Positions 9,768-21,591 of a stretch of DNA of 64,000 nt are shown here, piece after piece. The notes beneath the pieces are model-generated. The model was not told the origin of the DNA. It searched no databases and saw only the letters and a list, made by a program, of their open reading frames with translations. Position numbers and translations under genes: made by a program. The DNA comes from Rhizobacter sp. Root1238 (GTDB lineage: Bacteria; Pseudomonadota; Gammaproteobacteria; Burkholderiales; Burkholderiaceae_C): NCBI RefSeq assembly GCF_001425825.1, contig NZ_LMDM01000023.1, forward strand, positions 242,213 to 306,212, given 5' to 3'. Each line of letters opens with the position of its first letter. Position 1 is the stretch's first letter.

Positions 9768-9785
9768 CCCGGATGCCGATCCGGG
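9768..9785. repeat. CCCGGAT hairpin (copy 1)
   Basis: Perfect 7-bp stem CCCGGAT with loop GCCG and ATCCGGG, 6 bp after the sodC stop. Related 18-nt hairpins occur at 19688, 39877 and 47279. With no T-run it is a weak candidate terminator; it may be a dispersed extragenic palindrome. Confidence 0.6.
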
Positions 9786-9807
9786 TTTCACCGCCGAACG
9801 ACGCCCG

Positions 9808-10869
9808 ATGAAAGCCCTGCTCGTCGCTGCCGGCCCGAAAGCGCGCGAACACCTGCGCCGCGACGGCCTGCGCCCGCTCGACGTGCGCGCGATCCCGGCA
9901 GCGGCCGGCGGTCCCAAGGGCCTGGCGCTGAACCACCTCGACCGCTTCCTGTTCGGCGACTGGTTGCCGCGCAGCGACCACACGGTGCATCTGCTCGGCG
10001 CGTCGATCGGCGCGTGGCGCATGGCGACCGGCTGCCTCGACGACCCGGCGCGCGAACTGGCGCAGATGGCCGCCGACTACATCGGCCAGCACTACGAGCA
10101 CGCACCCGGCAAGCAGCCGGCCGCGACCCATGTGAGCCAGGTGTTCGCCGACAACCTCGTGCGCCAGTTCGGCGCGCGCGAGGCACAGGTGCTGCAACAT
10201 CGGCGCTTCCGGCTGCATGTGTTCACCAGCCGCGGCCGGCATGTGCTGGGCCGGCAGGGACGGCTGCGCACGCCCGTCGGCTACCTGGGCGCGTTCGCGG
10301 CCAATGCGCTGAGCCGCCGTGCGATGGGGGGCTGGCTGGAGCGCGTGGTGTTCTCCGATCCGCGCGATGCGTTGCCGCTGTCGCTCACCGACTACCGCAC
10401 GCACACGGCCGCGCTCGACGCGTCGAACCTGCGCGCGAGCATCCTCGCGAGCTGCTCGATCCCGTTCTGGCTCGACGCGGTGCACGACATTCCCGGCGGA
10501 CCCGCCGGCGCCTACTGGGACGGCGGCATCACCGACTACCACCTGCACCTCGACTACGCGTCGATGCACGACGGGCTCGCGCTGTATCCGCACTTCCAGA
10601 AGACGGTGGTGCCGGGCTGGCTCGACAAGGGCTTCAAGCGCCGCCACCGCGCCAGCGCGAAGCTCGACAAGCTGATCGTGCTGTACCCGAACCCGGCGTG
10701 GATCGCGACGCTGCCGAACGGCAAGCTGCCCGACCGGGCCGACTTCAAGGCCTGGGGCGACGACGTGGCCGGGCGGCAGGCCGCCTGGACCCGCGCGGTG
10801 CACGAAAGCGAACGCCTGCGTGACGATTTCGAGAAATGGCTGGATCGCCCCCAGGCCGATCCGCTGTAG
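9808..10869 (+). CDS. Patatin-like phospholipase family protein
   Basis: 353 residues starting MKALLVAAGP. It has the patatin arrangement: Gly-rich oxyanion element AAAGGPKGL (31-39), nucleophile GASIG (Ser66 in GxSxG), and the catalytic Asp in DGGI (Asp238). There is no signal peptide. The family hydrolyses acyl esters of lipids; the natural substrate is unknown. The frame stays open upstream to 9673 across the preceding hairpin, but the ATG at 9808 aligns with the start of the conserved domain. It is followed at 64 bp by the chorismatase gene and may or may not share its promoter. Confidence 0.85.
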   Translation: MKALLVAAGPKAREHLRRDGLRPLDVRAIPAAAGGPKGLALNHLDRFLFGDWLPRSDHTVHLLGASIGAWRMATGCLDDPARELAQMAADYIGQHYEHAPGKQPAATHVSQVFADNLVRQFGAREAQVLQHRRFRLHVFTSRGRHVLGRQGRLRTPVGYLGAFAANALSRRAMGGWLERVVFSDPRDALPLSLTDYRTHTAALDASNLRASILASCSIPFWLDAVHDIPGGPAGAYWDGGITDYHLHLDYASMHDGLALYPHFQKTVVPGWLDKGFKRRHRASAKLDKLIVLYPNPAWIATLPNGKLPDRADFKAWGDDVAGRQAAWTRAVHESERLRDDFEKWLDRPQADPL

Positions 10870-10932
10870 GACGTTGTACCGGGCGGGAAACCCGGCCCGG
10901 AAACGCCACCGCGCTCCCCTAAAATTCGGCCG

Positions 10933-11976
10933 ATGCGCGACCTGCCGTTGTCCTCTCCGCCGCTTCCCCTGTCGTCCCCGCTGCAGTTCCGTCGCGCCTT
11001 CGAATCGACCGACACGGCGCCGGCGCTCGACCGCCGCCTCCACACCGCCGACGAGCCGCGCGACATCGCCTCGCCCGCGCTGCTGTACCCCGCGGGCCCC
11101 GTCACCGAGACCTGGAGCGTGCCCGGCACGCTGCGCGAGCAGCGCCGCGGCATCGCGCGTTTCGCGAGCGACGGCCACTGGCTGATGGGCACGCTGTGCA
11201 TCGACGACGCGGCGCTGCCCGGCGGCATCGGCGCCGCGGCGCGGCAGGTCTACGACGCGCTGTTCCAACTGCTGCACGACGAAGGCTTCCCGCACCTGCT
11301 GCGGCTGTGGAACTACGTGGCCGACATCAACGGCAACGATGCCGGCGGCGACCCGCTGGAGCGCTACCGGCAGTTCAACATCGGCCGCCAGGATGCCTTC
11401 CTGGCCGCGCGGCGCAGCGCCTTCGACGGCGCGCCGGCCGCCTGCGCGCTGGGCACCACGCGCGGTCCGCTGACAGTGCACTTCCTCGCGGGGCGCGAGG
11501 CGCCGCGGGCGGTCGAGAACCCGCGCCAGGTCAGCGCCTACCGCTACCCGTCGCAATACGGCCCGCGCGCGCCGACCTTCTCGCGCGGTGCGCTGGCATC
11601 GATCGGCGGCGGGCGCGAGGCGCTGTTCCTGTCGGGCACCGCCAGCATCGTCGGGCACCAGACGCTGCACCCGGGCGACGTGGCCCGGCAGACCGAGGAG
11701 ACGCTCGCCAACGTGGCCGCGGTGGTCGATGCGGCCAATGCGCTGAGCACGATCGGGCCGCGAGCGCACCGCGTCGACACGCTGGCCTGCACCGTCTACG
11801 TCCGCCATGCGCAGGACCTGCCGACCGTGCGCGAGGTGCTGGCGCGGCGGCTCGGTGCCGACGCGCCGGCGCTGCGCAACGCGATCTACCTGCGCGCCGA
11901 CGTGTGCCGTGCCGACCTGCTGGTCGAGATCGAAGCGCATGGCATCGCGTCGGCAGCAGCGCTGTCGCCCCCATGA
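10933..11976 (+). CDS. Chorismatase (FkbO/Hyg5/XanB2-like)
   Basis: 347 residues resembling the chorismatase family, which cleaves chorismate to pyruvate plus dihydroxycyclohexadienoate or 3-/4-hydroxybenzoate. Typical segments include LLRLWNYVADINGNDAGGD, ERYRQFNIGRQDAF, NPRQVSAYRYP and the C-terminal CRADLLVEIEAHG, which contains the conserved acidic residues of the active site. XanB2-type members feed 3-hydroxybenzoate into xanthomonadin/aryl-polyene pigments and 4-hydroxybenzoate into ubiquinone. Its stop overlaps the start of an acyltransferase (ATGA), and a family 2 glycosyltransferase follows, a combination that points to the pigment branch. Product specificity cannot be read here. Confidence 0.82.
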   Translation: MRDLPLSSPPLPLSSPLQFRRAFESTDTAPALDRRLHTADEPRDIASPALLYPAGPVTETWSVPGTLREQRRGIARFASDGHWLMGTLCIDDAALPGGIGAAARQVYDALFQLLHDEGFPHLLRLWNYVADINGNDAGGDPLERYRQFNIGRQDAFLAARRSAFDGAPAACALGTTRGPLTVHFLAGREAPRAVENPRQVSAYRYPSQYGPRAPTFSRGALASIGGGREALFLSGTASIVGHQTLHPGDVARQTEETLANVAAVVDAANALSTIGPRAHRVDTLACTVYVRHAQDLPTVREVLARRLGADAPALRNAIYLRADVCRADLLVEIEAHGIASAAALSPP

Positions 11977-12731
11977 TCCGGCGCGCCTGGCAGCTCGCGT
12001 GTTTCTACCTGCTGCTGCTCGGGTTGGGCCTGGCGTCGCTGGGCTGGAACCTGGTCGCCGCATTGATGCTGCCGGTGGTGCCGCGCCGGCGCGCGCAGGC
12101 GATCGGCCGGCACGTGGTCGCGAGTTCGTACCGCGTGTTCTGGAACCTGGCGGCCGGCTTCGGGCTGATGGAGGTCGACAGCCAGTCGCTCGACCGGCTC
12201 AATGACGGCGCGACCGGGCTGGTCGTGGTGGCCAACCACCCGAGCATGGTCGATGCGCTGCTGATCGTCGCGCGGCTGCGGCGCGGCGTGTGCATCATGA
12301 AGGGCGACCTGATGCGCAACGTGTTCCTCGGGGCCGGCGCGCGGATTGCGCGCTACATCCCGAACGATTCGCCGCGCACGATGCTGCGGCACGCGATCGC
12401 GAACCTGCGCGAAGGCGCGCAGCTGGTGATGTTTCCCGAAGGCACGCGCACCGAGGCCGGCGCGATGCTGAACCGCTTCCGCCCGGGCGTGACGGCGATC
12501 GCGCACAAGGCCGGCGTGCCGATCCAGACGGTGTTCATCGAGACCGATTCGCCGTACCTGCGCAAGGGCTGGCCGATCTGGCGCGTGCCGCCGTTCCCGA
12601 TGGCGTTCACGTTGCGGCTGGGCGAGCGCTTCGAGCCGCGCGACGGGGCGGCGCTGCCGCTGGACGAGCTGGAGGCCTATTTTCGCAATGAGCTGTGCAA
12701 GAAGGAACTGGCCTTGAAAGAGCGGACGTGA
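11973..12731 (+). CDS. Lysophospholipid/1-acylglycerol-3-phosphate-type acyltransferase
   Basis: 252 residues with one N-terminal membrane segment (about 8-32) and a PlsC-like domain. Catalytic motif NHPSMVD provides the HX4D pair; FPEGTRT is the substrate-binding motif. It starts with an ATG that overlaps the chorismatase stop by 4 nt, so translation is probably coupled, and its own stop overlaps the next gene's GTG. In aryl-polyene clusters similar acyltransferases attach the polyene chain to a lipid head group; that role here is inferred from neighbours. The alternative is ordinary phospholipid synthesis. Confidence 0.87.
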   Translation: MIRRAWQLACFYLLLLGLGLASLGWNLVAALMLPVVPRRRAQAIGRHVVASSYRVFWNLAAGFGLMEVDSQSLDRLNDGATGLVVVANHPSMVDALLIVARLRRGVCIMKGDLMRNVFLGAGARIARYIPNDSPRTMLRHAIANLREGAQLVMFPEGTRTEAGAMLNRFRPGVTAIAHKAGVPIQTVFIETDSPYLRKGWPIWRVPPFPMAFTLRLGERFEPRDGAALPLDELEAYFRNELCKKELALKERT

Positions 12732-13504
12732 ACGCAATCCGGCAGGCGGTGCTGATCCCGAGCTACGACACCGGCGCGACGGTGTACGACACCGTGCGTG
12801 CGGCACGCGCGCAGTGGTCGCCGGTGTGGGTGGTGGTCGACGGCAGCACCGACGGCACCGCCGAAGGGCTGCAGCGGATGGCCGAGGCCGATGCGCAGCT
12901 GCACGTGATCGTGCTGCCGCACAACCAGGGCAAGGGTGCGGCGGTGCTGACCGGACTGAAGGCGGCGCAGGCCGCGGGCTTCACGCACGTGCTGACGATG
13001 GATTCGGACGGGCAGCACCCGGCCGGGCTGATCCCGCAGTTCATGGCGACCTCGCAGCAGCACCCCGATGCGATGGTGCTGGGCAAGCCGGTGTTCGACG
13101 CGTCGGCGCCGCTGCTGCGCGTGCGCGGGCGGCGCATCTCGAACGGCTGGACCGACCTGGAGACGCTGGGCGCCGGCATCGGCGATTCGCTGTACGGCTT
13201 CCGCGTGTACCCGATCGAGCCGCTGATCGCGGTGATGCGCCGCCAGCCGTGGATGCGGCGCTTCGATTTCGACACCGAAGCGGTGGTGCGGCTCGCATGG
13301 CGCGGCGTCGCGCCGATCAACCTGCCGGCGCCGGTGAAGTACCTGACGGCGGAGGAGGGCGGCGTCTCGCACTTCCGGTATGTGCGCGACAACGTGCTGC
13401 TGACGTGGATGCATGCGCGGCTGATGCTGGAGTTCCTGCTGCGGCTGCCGGTGCTGGCCTGGCGGCGCGTGAGGCGATTGCCGCCGTTCCAGTACCGCGG
13501 CTAG
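12728..13504 (+). CDS. Glycosyltransferase family 2
   Basis: 258 residues from a GTG that overlaps the acyltransferase stop (GTGA). It is a GT-A fold: VLIPSYDTG start strand, VVVDGSTDGT nucleotide-sugar loop, NQGKGAAVLTGL, and the DxD-type metal motif MDSDGQHP. It lacks clear membrane spans, though the C-terminal tail is basic and amphipathic (LEFLLRLPVLAWRRVRRL). It resembles dolichyl-phosphate-mannose-synthase-like enzymes and the glycosyltransferases of aryl-polyene clusters. The acceptor is unknown. A CGGACC-GCA-GGTCCG hairpin follows its stop. Confidence 0.87.
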   Translation: MNAIRQAVLIPSYDTGATVYDTVRAARAQWSPVWVVVDGSTDGTAEGLQRMAEADAQLHVIVLPHNQGKGAAVLTGLKAAQAAGFTHVLTMDSDGQHPAGLIPQFMATSQQHPDAMVLGKPVFDASAPLLRVRGRRISNGWTDLETLGAGIGDSLYGFRVYPIEPLIAVMRRQPWMRRFDFDTEAVVRLAWRGVAPINLPAPVKYLTAEEGGVSHFRYVRDNVLLTWMHARLMLEFLLRLPVLAWRRVRRLPPFQYRG

Positions 13505-13510
13505 CAAGTC

Positions 13511-13525
13511 CGGACCGCAGGTCCG
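13511..13525 (+). terminator. Short hairpin after the glycosyltransferase
   Basis: CGGACC-GCA-GGTCCG, a perfect 6-bp stem 6 nt after the stop at 13504. There is no T-run, so termination is possible but unproven. Confidence 0.35.
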
Positions 13526-13558
13526 ATATCAAGATGACGGGTAGCCCGCAGGGGCCGA

Positions 13559-13588
13559 GGAGGAGAAATGGTGGGAGGAGAAATGGTG
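13559..13588 (+). repeat. 15-bp tandem duplication of a ribosome-binding site and start codon
   Basis: GGAGGAGAAATGGTG is repeated exactly, end to end. Each copy holds a strong GGAGGAG and an ATG (13568 and 13583). The period is a multiple of three, so both starts are in the same frame of the downstream lipoprotein gene. Confidence 0.9.
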
Positions 13589-14353
13589 ACGTGCATGTTC
13601 CCGATGCGGCAGCTGGCCGCGGTGCTGTTGTCCGCGTGTGCGCTGGCCGCATGCGGCGGAGGTGGCAGCGGTGACACGTCGGAGGGCGCCGGCGGCGTGG
13701 TCGTGCCGGCGGCGGATGCGTATTTCCCGTTGTCGATCGGCAGCACCTGGGGTTACCGGCGAACGACGGTGGTCCAGGGCAGCCAGCAGACAGCGGATGT
13801 GACGGCGCGCATCACCGGCAGCCAGGAGGTCGACGGTATGCAGGGCGCTCGCCTGCAGACGCTGATCGAGACGGCCGGCTCGAGTGGCCCCGATGTCGCT
13901 GACGAGAACATCTATGCGCGCTCGGTCACCGGCATCCGCGTCTTCGAGGGCGACCCCACGGATCGGGTCTCCACCGCATTCAATGGGACCTACGTGATGG
14001 TGCTGCCGGCTGTGGCGGGCGACAGCTATCCGCAGTACGAGGTCTCCGTCGACAGTGGCATCGACTACGACGCCGACGGCATCCACGACGAGGTGGGCGA
14101 GAGCTCGCGGCTGCTGGTGGTCGGCTACGAGGACCTGGCTCTTCCGGCCGGCAGCTTCGCCAAGTGCCTGCACCAGCGCCAGACGGTGCGCCGGACGTTC
14201 CATCTCAGCGGTTCAGGCCAGCAGGTGAACGACTACGTGATCGACACCTGGTACGCGCCCGGCGTCGGTCGGGTCAGGAGCGTGCTGCAGGGCAGCGACG
14301 CGAGCATCACCGACGAATTGATGACCTACCAGATCAGCCCGGCGCGGTCGTGA
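13568..14353 (+). CDS. Putative lipoprotein of unknown function
   Basis: 261 residues from the first of two duplicated in-frame starts (ATG 13568 or 13583), each with its own GGAGGAG. The lipobox is LSACALAAC followed by a Gly-rich segment, so it should be exported and lipid-anchored. The mature part opens with YFPLSIGSTWGYR, a beta-rich domain often seen in uncharacterised exported proteins, and ends QISPARS. Asp-rich DYDADGIHDE could bind calcium. It follows the glycosyltransferase by 63 bp on the same strand, but nothing else ties it to the chorismatase trio. Confidence 0.75.
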   Translation: MVGGEMVTCMFPMRQLAAVLLSACALAACGGGGSGDTSEGAGGVVVPAADAYFPLSIGSTWGYRRTTVVQGSQQTADVTARITGSQEVDGMQGARLQTLIETAGSSGPDVADENIYARSVTGIRVFEGDPTDRVSTAFNGTYVMVLPAVAGDSYPQYEVSVDSGIDYDADGIHDEVGESSRLLVVGYEDLALPAGSFAKCLHQRQTVRRTFHLSGSGQQVNDYVIDTWYAPGVGRVRSVLQGSDASITDELMTYQISPARS

Positions 14354-14384
14354 CGGGTTCGTGCCTCAAGAAATGACTGACGAT

Positions 14385-15233
14385 TTACGACGCGCTCAGG
14401 TACAGGCCGAGCATCACCACCGCGCCGCCCGCAAGCGCGCCTGGCGTTGGCACTTCGCCGAGCATCGCGAGCGCGAACAGCGCCGCGAACACCGGCTCCG
14501 CCAGTTCAAGCGTCTGCACGCGACCGGGTGAAAGGTGCTGGATCGCGCGTGTCGTGCAGACGAAGCCGAGCACCGTCGGGAAGACCGCCAGCAGCACGAG
14601 CAGCAGCAGAGCGGTGGCGCTCCAGTGCGCCTGGGCCAGGTTGTCCGGCTGCACGGTGACGCCCAGGTACAGGCTGCCGAAGAACAGCAACCGCGTCGTC
14701 AGCGCGAAACCGCCTTGCAGGCCGAGCTTCTTCACGAGCACCGAGAAGATGCCGTAACCGGTGCCGGCGATGGCAGCCAGCAGCAGGCCCTGCAGGTCGC
14801 CACCAAGGCTCGCGCCGCAGATCAGAGCGACCCCTGCCACGGCCACCAGCAGGCCGAGGACCTGCCGGCGCCGCGGCCGGTCGCCCAGCACCGGCCAGCC
14901 CAGTGCCATCGCCGAGAACGCCGCGCAGGCCATCAGCATCACGACGACGTTGGCCGCAGTCTGGTGCGCATAAGCGGCCGTCTCGAAGTGGAACAGCACG
15001 AAGATGCCGAAGAACGCGCAGGCGCCAGCCTGCCACCAATGGCCACGCAGCTGCCGAGGGGCTTGCACGAGCACGATGGCCAGCAGGATCACGAAGCCGA
15101 TGACGGTCTTGAGCCCCGCGATGCTGCTCGGCGCGAAGCCGAGCGCGACGAGTGTCTTGGTCAGCACGCCGATGCTGGCATTGAGGGCGGCGGCTGCGAG
15201 GGCATAGAGCACGCCTTTGGGGTGATCGGTCAT
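14385..15233 (-). CDS. EamA/DMT family transporter
   Basis: 282 residues with ten predicted membrane segments in two EamA repeats (first ending near VALICGAS, second near LGLYLSAS). DMT/EamA proteins commonly export amino acids or related metabolites. The start is 28 bp after the stop of sdaA, on the same strand, so it probably belongs to the glycine/serine operon and could relieve excess amino acid. That substrate is inferred from context only. Confidence 0.85.
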   Translation of the reverse strand: MTDHPKGVLYALAAAALNASIGVLTKTLVALGFAPSSIAGLKTVIGFVILLAIVLVQAPRQLRGHWWQAGACAFFGIFVLFHFETAAYAHQTAANVVVMLMACAAFSAMALGWPVLGDRPRRRQVLGLLVAVAGVALICGASLGGDLQGLLLAAIAGTGYGIFSVLVKKLGLQGGFALTTRLLFFGSLYLGVTVQPDNLAQAHWSATALLLLVLLAVFPTVLGFVCTTRAIQHLSPGRVQTLELAEPVFAALFALAMLGEVPTPGALAGGAVVMLGLYLSAS

Positions 15234-15261
15234 GCGGCTGGACGTGCGTGCAGCAGGGTGT

Positions 15262-16653
15262 TCAGCACTCCACGATGTTCACCGCCAACCCACCCCGCGC
15301 CGTTTCCTTGTACTTCGTCATCATGTCCGCGCCGGTGTCGCGCATCGTCTTGATGACCTTGTCGAGGCTCACGTGGTGCGTGCCGTCGCCGCGCATCGCC
15401 ATGCGCGCCGCGTTGATCGCCTTCACCGACGCGATCGCGTTGCGCTCGATGCACGGGATCTGCACCAGTCCGCCGACCGGGTCGCAGGTGAGGCCCAGGT
15501 GGTGCTCCATGCCGATCTCGGCGGCGTTCTCCACCTGCTCCGGCGTGCCGCCCAGCACCGCGCACAGCGCGCCCGCCGCCATCGAGCACGCGACGCCGAC
15601 CTCGCCCTGGCAGCCGACCTCGGCGCCGCTGATCGACGCGTTCTCCTTGTAGAGGATGCCGATCGCCGCGGCCGTCAGCAGGAAGTCGACGATGCCGGCC
15701 GGCGTGGCGCCTGCGACGAAGCGCGCGTAGTAGTGCAGCACCGCCGGCACGATGCCGGCCGCGCCGTTGGTCGGTGCCGTCACGACGCGCCCGCCGGCCG
15801 CGTTCTCTTCGTTGACGGCCAGCGCATACAGGTTCACCCAGTCCAGCACCTGCAGCGGGTCGCGCAGCGCCGCCTCCGGGTTCGACGACAGCTGCCGGTG
15901 CAGGTCGGCCGCGCGCCGGCGCACCTTGAAGCCGCCAGGCAGCACGCCATCGGTGCGCGAGCCGCGCGCAACGCAGTCCTGCATCACCTGCCAGATGTGC
16001 AGCAGCCCGGCGTCGATCTCTTCATCGCTGCGCCAGTGCCGCTCGTTGCGCCGCATGATCTGCGCGATGCTGCAGCGCTCGCGTGCGGCGATCGCCAGCA
16101 GGTCGGCGCCCGAATGGAAGGGCAGCGGCAGCACCGTGGTGTCCGGCGCCAGCACCTTCTGCTTGCTGCCGTCGGCCGCCAGCTCCTCGCTGACGACGAA
16201 GCCGCCGCCCACCGAGTACCAGGTGCGCGCCGTGAGTTCGGCCCCGTCGCCGTCGAACGCGATGAAGCGCATGCCGTTCGCATGGAAGGGCAGCGTCTGG
16301 CGGCGGTAGAAGACGAGGTCGGTCTTCTCGTTGAAGGCCACCGCGTGCTCGCCGAGCAGCTTCAGTTGCTTGCCGCCGCGGATCGCATCGAGGTGCGCAG
16401 GGATCGCGTCCGGATCGACGCGGTCGGGCTCATGCCCGGCCAGCCCGAGCAGCACCGCCTTGTCGGTGCCGTGCCCCTTGCCGGTGGCGCCGAGCGAGCC
16501 GTACAGCTCGGCCTGCACGCGCTGCGTGCGGCCGAGCAGGCCGTCGTGCTGCAGCCGCAGCGCGAAGAGGCGCGCGGCCCGCATCGGCCCGACGGTGTGG
16601 GAGCTCGACGGACCGATGCCGATCTTGAACAGGTCGAAGACCGACACGGCCAT
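15262..16653 (-). CDS. sdaA: L-serine ammonia-lyase (iron-sulfur, single chain)
   Basis: 463 residues, typical of the single-polypeptide enzyme that deaminates L-serine to pyruvate with a 4Fe-4S cluster. The N-terminal [20 protein letters not shown] is diagnostic; the C-terminal domain holds the cluster-region cysteines ([29 protein letters not shown]). GGAG 7 nt before the ATG fixes the start. It follows gcvP by about 100 bp that includes a repeat element. In combination with the glycine cleavage genes and serine hydroxymethyltransferase (not in this window) it would let glycine be drained via serine to pyruvate. Confidence 0.95.
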   Translation of the reverse strand: MAVSVFDLFKIGIGPSSSHTVGPMRAARLFALRLQHDGLLGRTQRVQAELYGSLGATGKGHGTDKAVLLGLAGHEPDRVDPDAIPAHLDAIRGGKQLKLLGEHAVAFNEKTDLVFYRRQTLPFHANGMRFIAFDGDGAELTARTWYSVGGGFVVSEELAADGSKQKVLAPDTTVLPLPFHSGADLLAIAARERCSIAQIMRRNERHWRSDEEIDAGLLHIWQVMQDCVARGSRTDGVLPGGFKVRRRAADLHRQLSSNPEAALRDPLQVLDWVNLYALAVNEENAAGGRVVTAPTNGAAGIVPAVLHYYARFVAGATPAGIVDFLLTAAAIGILYKENASISGAEVGCQGEVGVACSMAAGALCAVLGGTPEQVENAAEIGMEHHLGLTCDPVGGLVQIPCIERNAIASVKAINAARMAMRGDGTHHVSLDKVIKTMRDTGADMMTKYKETARGGLAVNIVEC

Positions 16654-16671
16654 CAAGGTGCTCCTTTCACT

Positions 16672-16722
16672 CCGTTCGACCTGAGCGTGGCCGGCAGGCC
16701 TTCGACAAGCTCAGTCCGAACG
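16672..16722. repeat. Dispersed inverted repeat between gcvP and sdaA
   Basis: An imperfect inverted repeat: left CCGTTCGACCTGAGC, right GCTCAGTCCGAACGG, with CTTCGACAAGCTCAG inside. Elements with this CTTCGACAAGCTCAG...CCGAACGG core are widely scattered between genes in Burkholderiales and other proteobacteria. It could form a large hairpin in the gcvP-sdaA transcript. Confidence 0.7.
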
Positions 16723-16752
16723 GGCGCTTTGCCATCTTCGGTTTGCCTGCCG

Positions 16753-19650
<2,898 letters not shown>

Positions 19651-19687
19651 GGCAGTTCCGGATGAAGAGAGGTTGGGCAAGTCGTCG

Positions 19688-19705
19688 CCCGGATGTCGAT
19701 CCGGG
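19688..19705. repeat. CCCGGAT hairpin (copy 2)
   Basis: CCCGGAT, loop GTCG, ATCCGGG: a perfect 7-bp stem lying between gcvH and gcvP inside the operon, which argues against a strong terminator role for this repeat family at this site. Confidence 0.6.
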
Positions 19706-19718
19706 ACCGCGGCAAGCC

Positions 19719-20093
19719 TCAGGCGTTTTTCACGAGCTCGTCGTAAGCCGGCTGGTCCATCAGCTGGTCGAACTCGCCCATGTCGGTGACGTGCACCTTG
19801 AAGAACCAGCCGTTGCCCAGCGGGTCGCTGTTGGCGAGCGACGGGTCGGCGCGCAGCGCTTCATTGACCTCGACGATCTCGCCGGCCACCGGCATGTACA
19901 GGTCGGCTGCGGCCTTCACCGATTCGACGACCCCGGCGACTTCGCCCTTCTTGAAGCTGCGGCCGACTTCCGGCAGGTCGACGAAGACCACGTCGCCCAG
20001 CGCGTCCTGCGCGTGGATCGTGATGCCGACGGTGGCGGCCTCGTGGTCTTCGATGTTGATCCACTCGTGGTCGGGCGTGTACATGGTCGTCAT
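19719..20093 (-). CDS. gcvH: Glycine cleavage system H protein
   Basis: 124 residues, standard length. It carries the lipoyl arm that shuttles the methylamine group between P, T and L proteins. The lipoylation site is K60 in [32 protein letters not shown] is the conserved N-terminus. It lies between gcvT (74 bp upstream) and gcvP in one operon under the glycine riboswitch. The L protein gene is not in this window. Confidence 0.97.
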   Translation of the reverse strand: MTTMYTPDHEWINIEDHEAATVGITIHAQDALGDVVFVDLPEVGRSFKKGEVAGVVESVKAAADLYMPVAGEIVEVNEALRADPSLANSDPLGNGWFFKVHVTDMGEFDQLMDQPAYDELVKNA

Positions 20094-20167
20094 CTAAAGC
20101 TCCTTGGGGGACGAAGTCGAAAAAAAGGGGAAGGGACGCTGACCGGCAGCGCGATCGACGGCGGCGA

Positions 20168-21286
20168 TCAGCCGCGGAAATAGCGGTGCGGCGAGAACGG
20201 CATCGGCGCGACGCGCATCGGCTGCCGCTTGCCGCGCACCTCGGCGAACACCTCGTGGTGCGGCAGTGCGTGGTTGCCGGCGAGGTAGGCCATCGCGATC
20301 GGCTGGTCGACGCTGGGCGACAGCGTGCCGCTGGTCACGTGGCCGAGCTTGTGGCCCTGGCCGTCGACGATGGTGGCGCCTTCGCGCACCGGCACGCGCT
20401 CGAGGCCGAGCAGGCCGACGCGCTTGTTGGTCGGGCCGTGGGCAAGCTGGCCGTCGATCACGCCGGCACCGGGGTAGCCGCCATGGCGCGCGCCGCCGGC
20501 GCGGCGCACCTTCTGGATCGCCCAGGTCAGGCCGGCCTCGACCGGCGTGGTCTTCTCGTCGATGTCGTGACCGTACAGGCACAGCCCGGCTTCCAGGCGC
20601 AGCGTGTCGCGCGCGCCGAGGCCGCAGGGCTTGACCTCGGGCTGCGCAAGCAGCGTGCGGGCAAGCGCCTCGGCCTGGTCGGCGGCGACCGAGATCTCGA
20701 AGCCGTCTTCGCCGGTGTAGCCGGAGCGGGTCACGAAGCAGTCGGCACCGGCCAGCGTCAGCGCGCGGCCGGTCATGAAGGTGAGCGAGGCGGCATCGGC
20801 ATTCAGACGCGCGAGCGCCTTGACGGCCTGCGGGCCCTGCAGCGCGAGCAGCGCGCGGTCGGGCAGCGGCTGCACGGTGCACTTGTGGCCGATGTGGGTC
20901 ACCATGTGCCTGATGTCGGCGTCCTTGCAGGCGGCGTTGACGATGACCAGCAGGTCCGTCTCGCGGCGCGTGATCATCAGGTCGTCGAGGATGCCGCCGC
21001 TGGTGTTGGTGAAGAAGCCGTAGCGCTGCTTGCCGACCGCGAGGTCGACGATGTCGACCGGCACCAGCGATTCGAGGGCCTTCGCGGCGTCGGGGCCGAC
21101 CAGGCGGACCTGGCCCATGTGGGAGACGTCGAACAGCGAAGCGGCGCTGCGGCAGTGCCGGTGCTCGGCAATGATGCCGCCGGGGTAGTTCACCGGCATC
21201 TCGTAACCGGCGAAGGGCACCATCTTGGCGCCGAGTTCGAGGTGGAGTGCGTAGAGCGGGGTCTTCAGCAGTTCGGCAGCGGACAT
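20168..21286 (-). CDS. gcvT: Glycine cleavage system aminomethyltransferase, T-protein
   Basis: 372 residues. It transfers the methylene from lipoyl-GcvH to tetrahydrofolate, releasing ammonia. Family segments: MVPFAGYEMPVNYPGGI, SLFDVSHMGQV, RSGYTGEDGFEI and the C-terminal NKRVGLLGL. CGGAGAAG ends 3 nt before the ATG at 21286 and supports it over an ATG six codons upstream. It is the first gene after the tandem glycine riboswitch, so its expression should rise with glycine. Confidence 0.97.
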   Translation of the reverse strand: MSAAELLKTPLYALHLELGAKMVPFAGYEMPVNYPGGIIAEHRHCRSAASLFDVSHMGQVRLVGPDAAKALESLVPVDIVDLAVGKQRYGFFTNTSGGILDDLMITRRETDLLVIVNAACKDADIRHMVTHIGHKCTVQPLPDRALLALQGPQAVKALARLNADAASLTFMTGRALTLAGADCFVTRSGYTGEDGFEISVAADQAEALARTLLAQPEVKPCGLGARDTLRLEAGLCLYGHDIDEKTTPVEAGLTWAIQKVRRAGGARHGGYPGAGVIDGQLAHGPTNKRVGLLGLERVPVREGATIVDGQGHKLGHVTSGTLSPSVDQPIAMAYLAGNHALPHHEVFAEVRGKRQPMRVAPMPFSPHRYFRG

Positions 21287-21349
21287 GTTCTTCTCCGAGG
21301 GCATTCACCGATCCAACGTGTCGCCATGACGGCCGACGCGTTGGGGATG

Positions 21350-21562
21350 CCCTCTCTGTCCGCTTTACCTGAGAGATTGGCGGCCTCCGGATCCCGGTCG
21401 ACCGCTTGCCCCTTCGGTGGACTCACTCGGGGTGAGCCTCTCTCCAGCGAGGAACGCCCCTTGCGGGGCGCTTGCCAGTCCTTTTGCCTGAGCGTTCGAG
21501 CCGGCATCGCTGCCGGTCCTGCGCCTTCGGCGGCTTCGCGTGGAAGCTCTCTCCTGGCGGCG
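21350..21562 (-). ncRNA. Tandem glycine riboswitch (two aptamers)
   Basis: On the minus strand there are two consecutive glycine aptamers. The first runs from GGAGAGAGCTTCC (21554 down to 21542) to GCTCAGGCAAAAGGAC (about 21493-21478). The second runs from CTGGAGAGAGGCTC (about 21446-21433) to CCAATCTCTCAGGTAA (about 21381-21366). These are the conserved P1/P3 blocks of the gcvT RNA class. Family knowledge: glycine binding usually switches the gcv operon on. The leader lies directly upstream of gcvT, with the start codon about 65 nt after the second aptamer. The expression platform was not resolved. Confidence 0.95.
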
Positions 21563-21591
21563 CGAGTTTAGCCCGGAAAGAGCCCGTTTCG

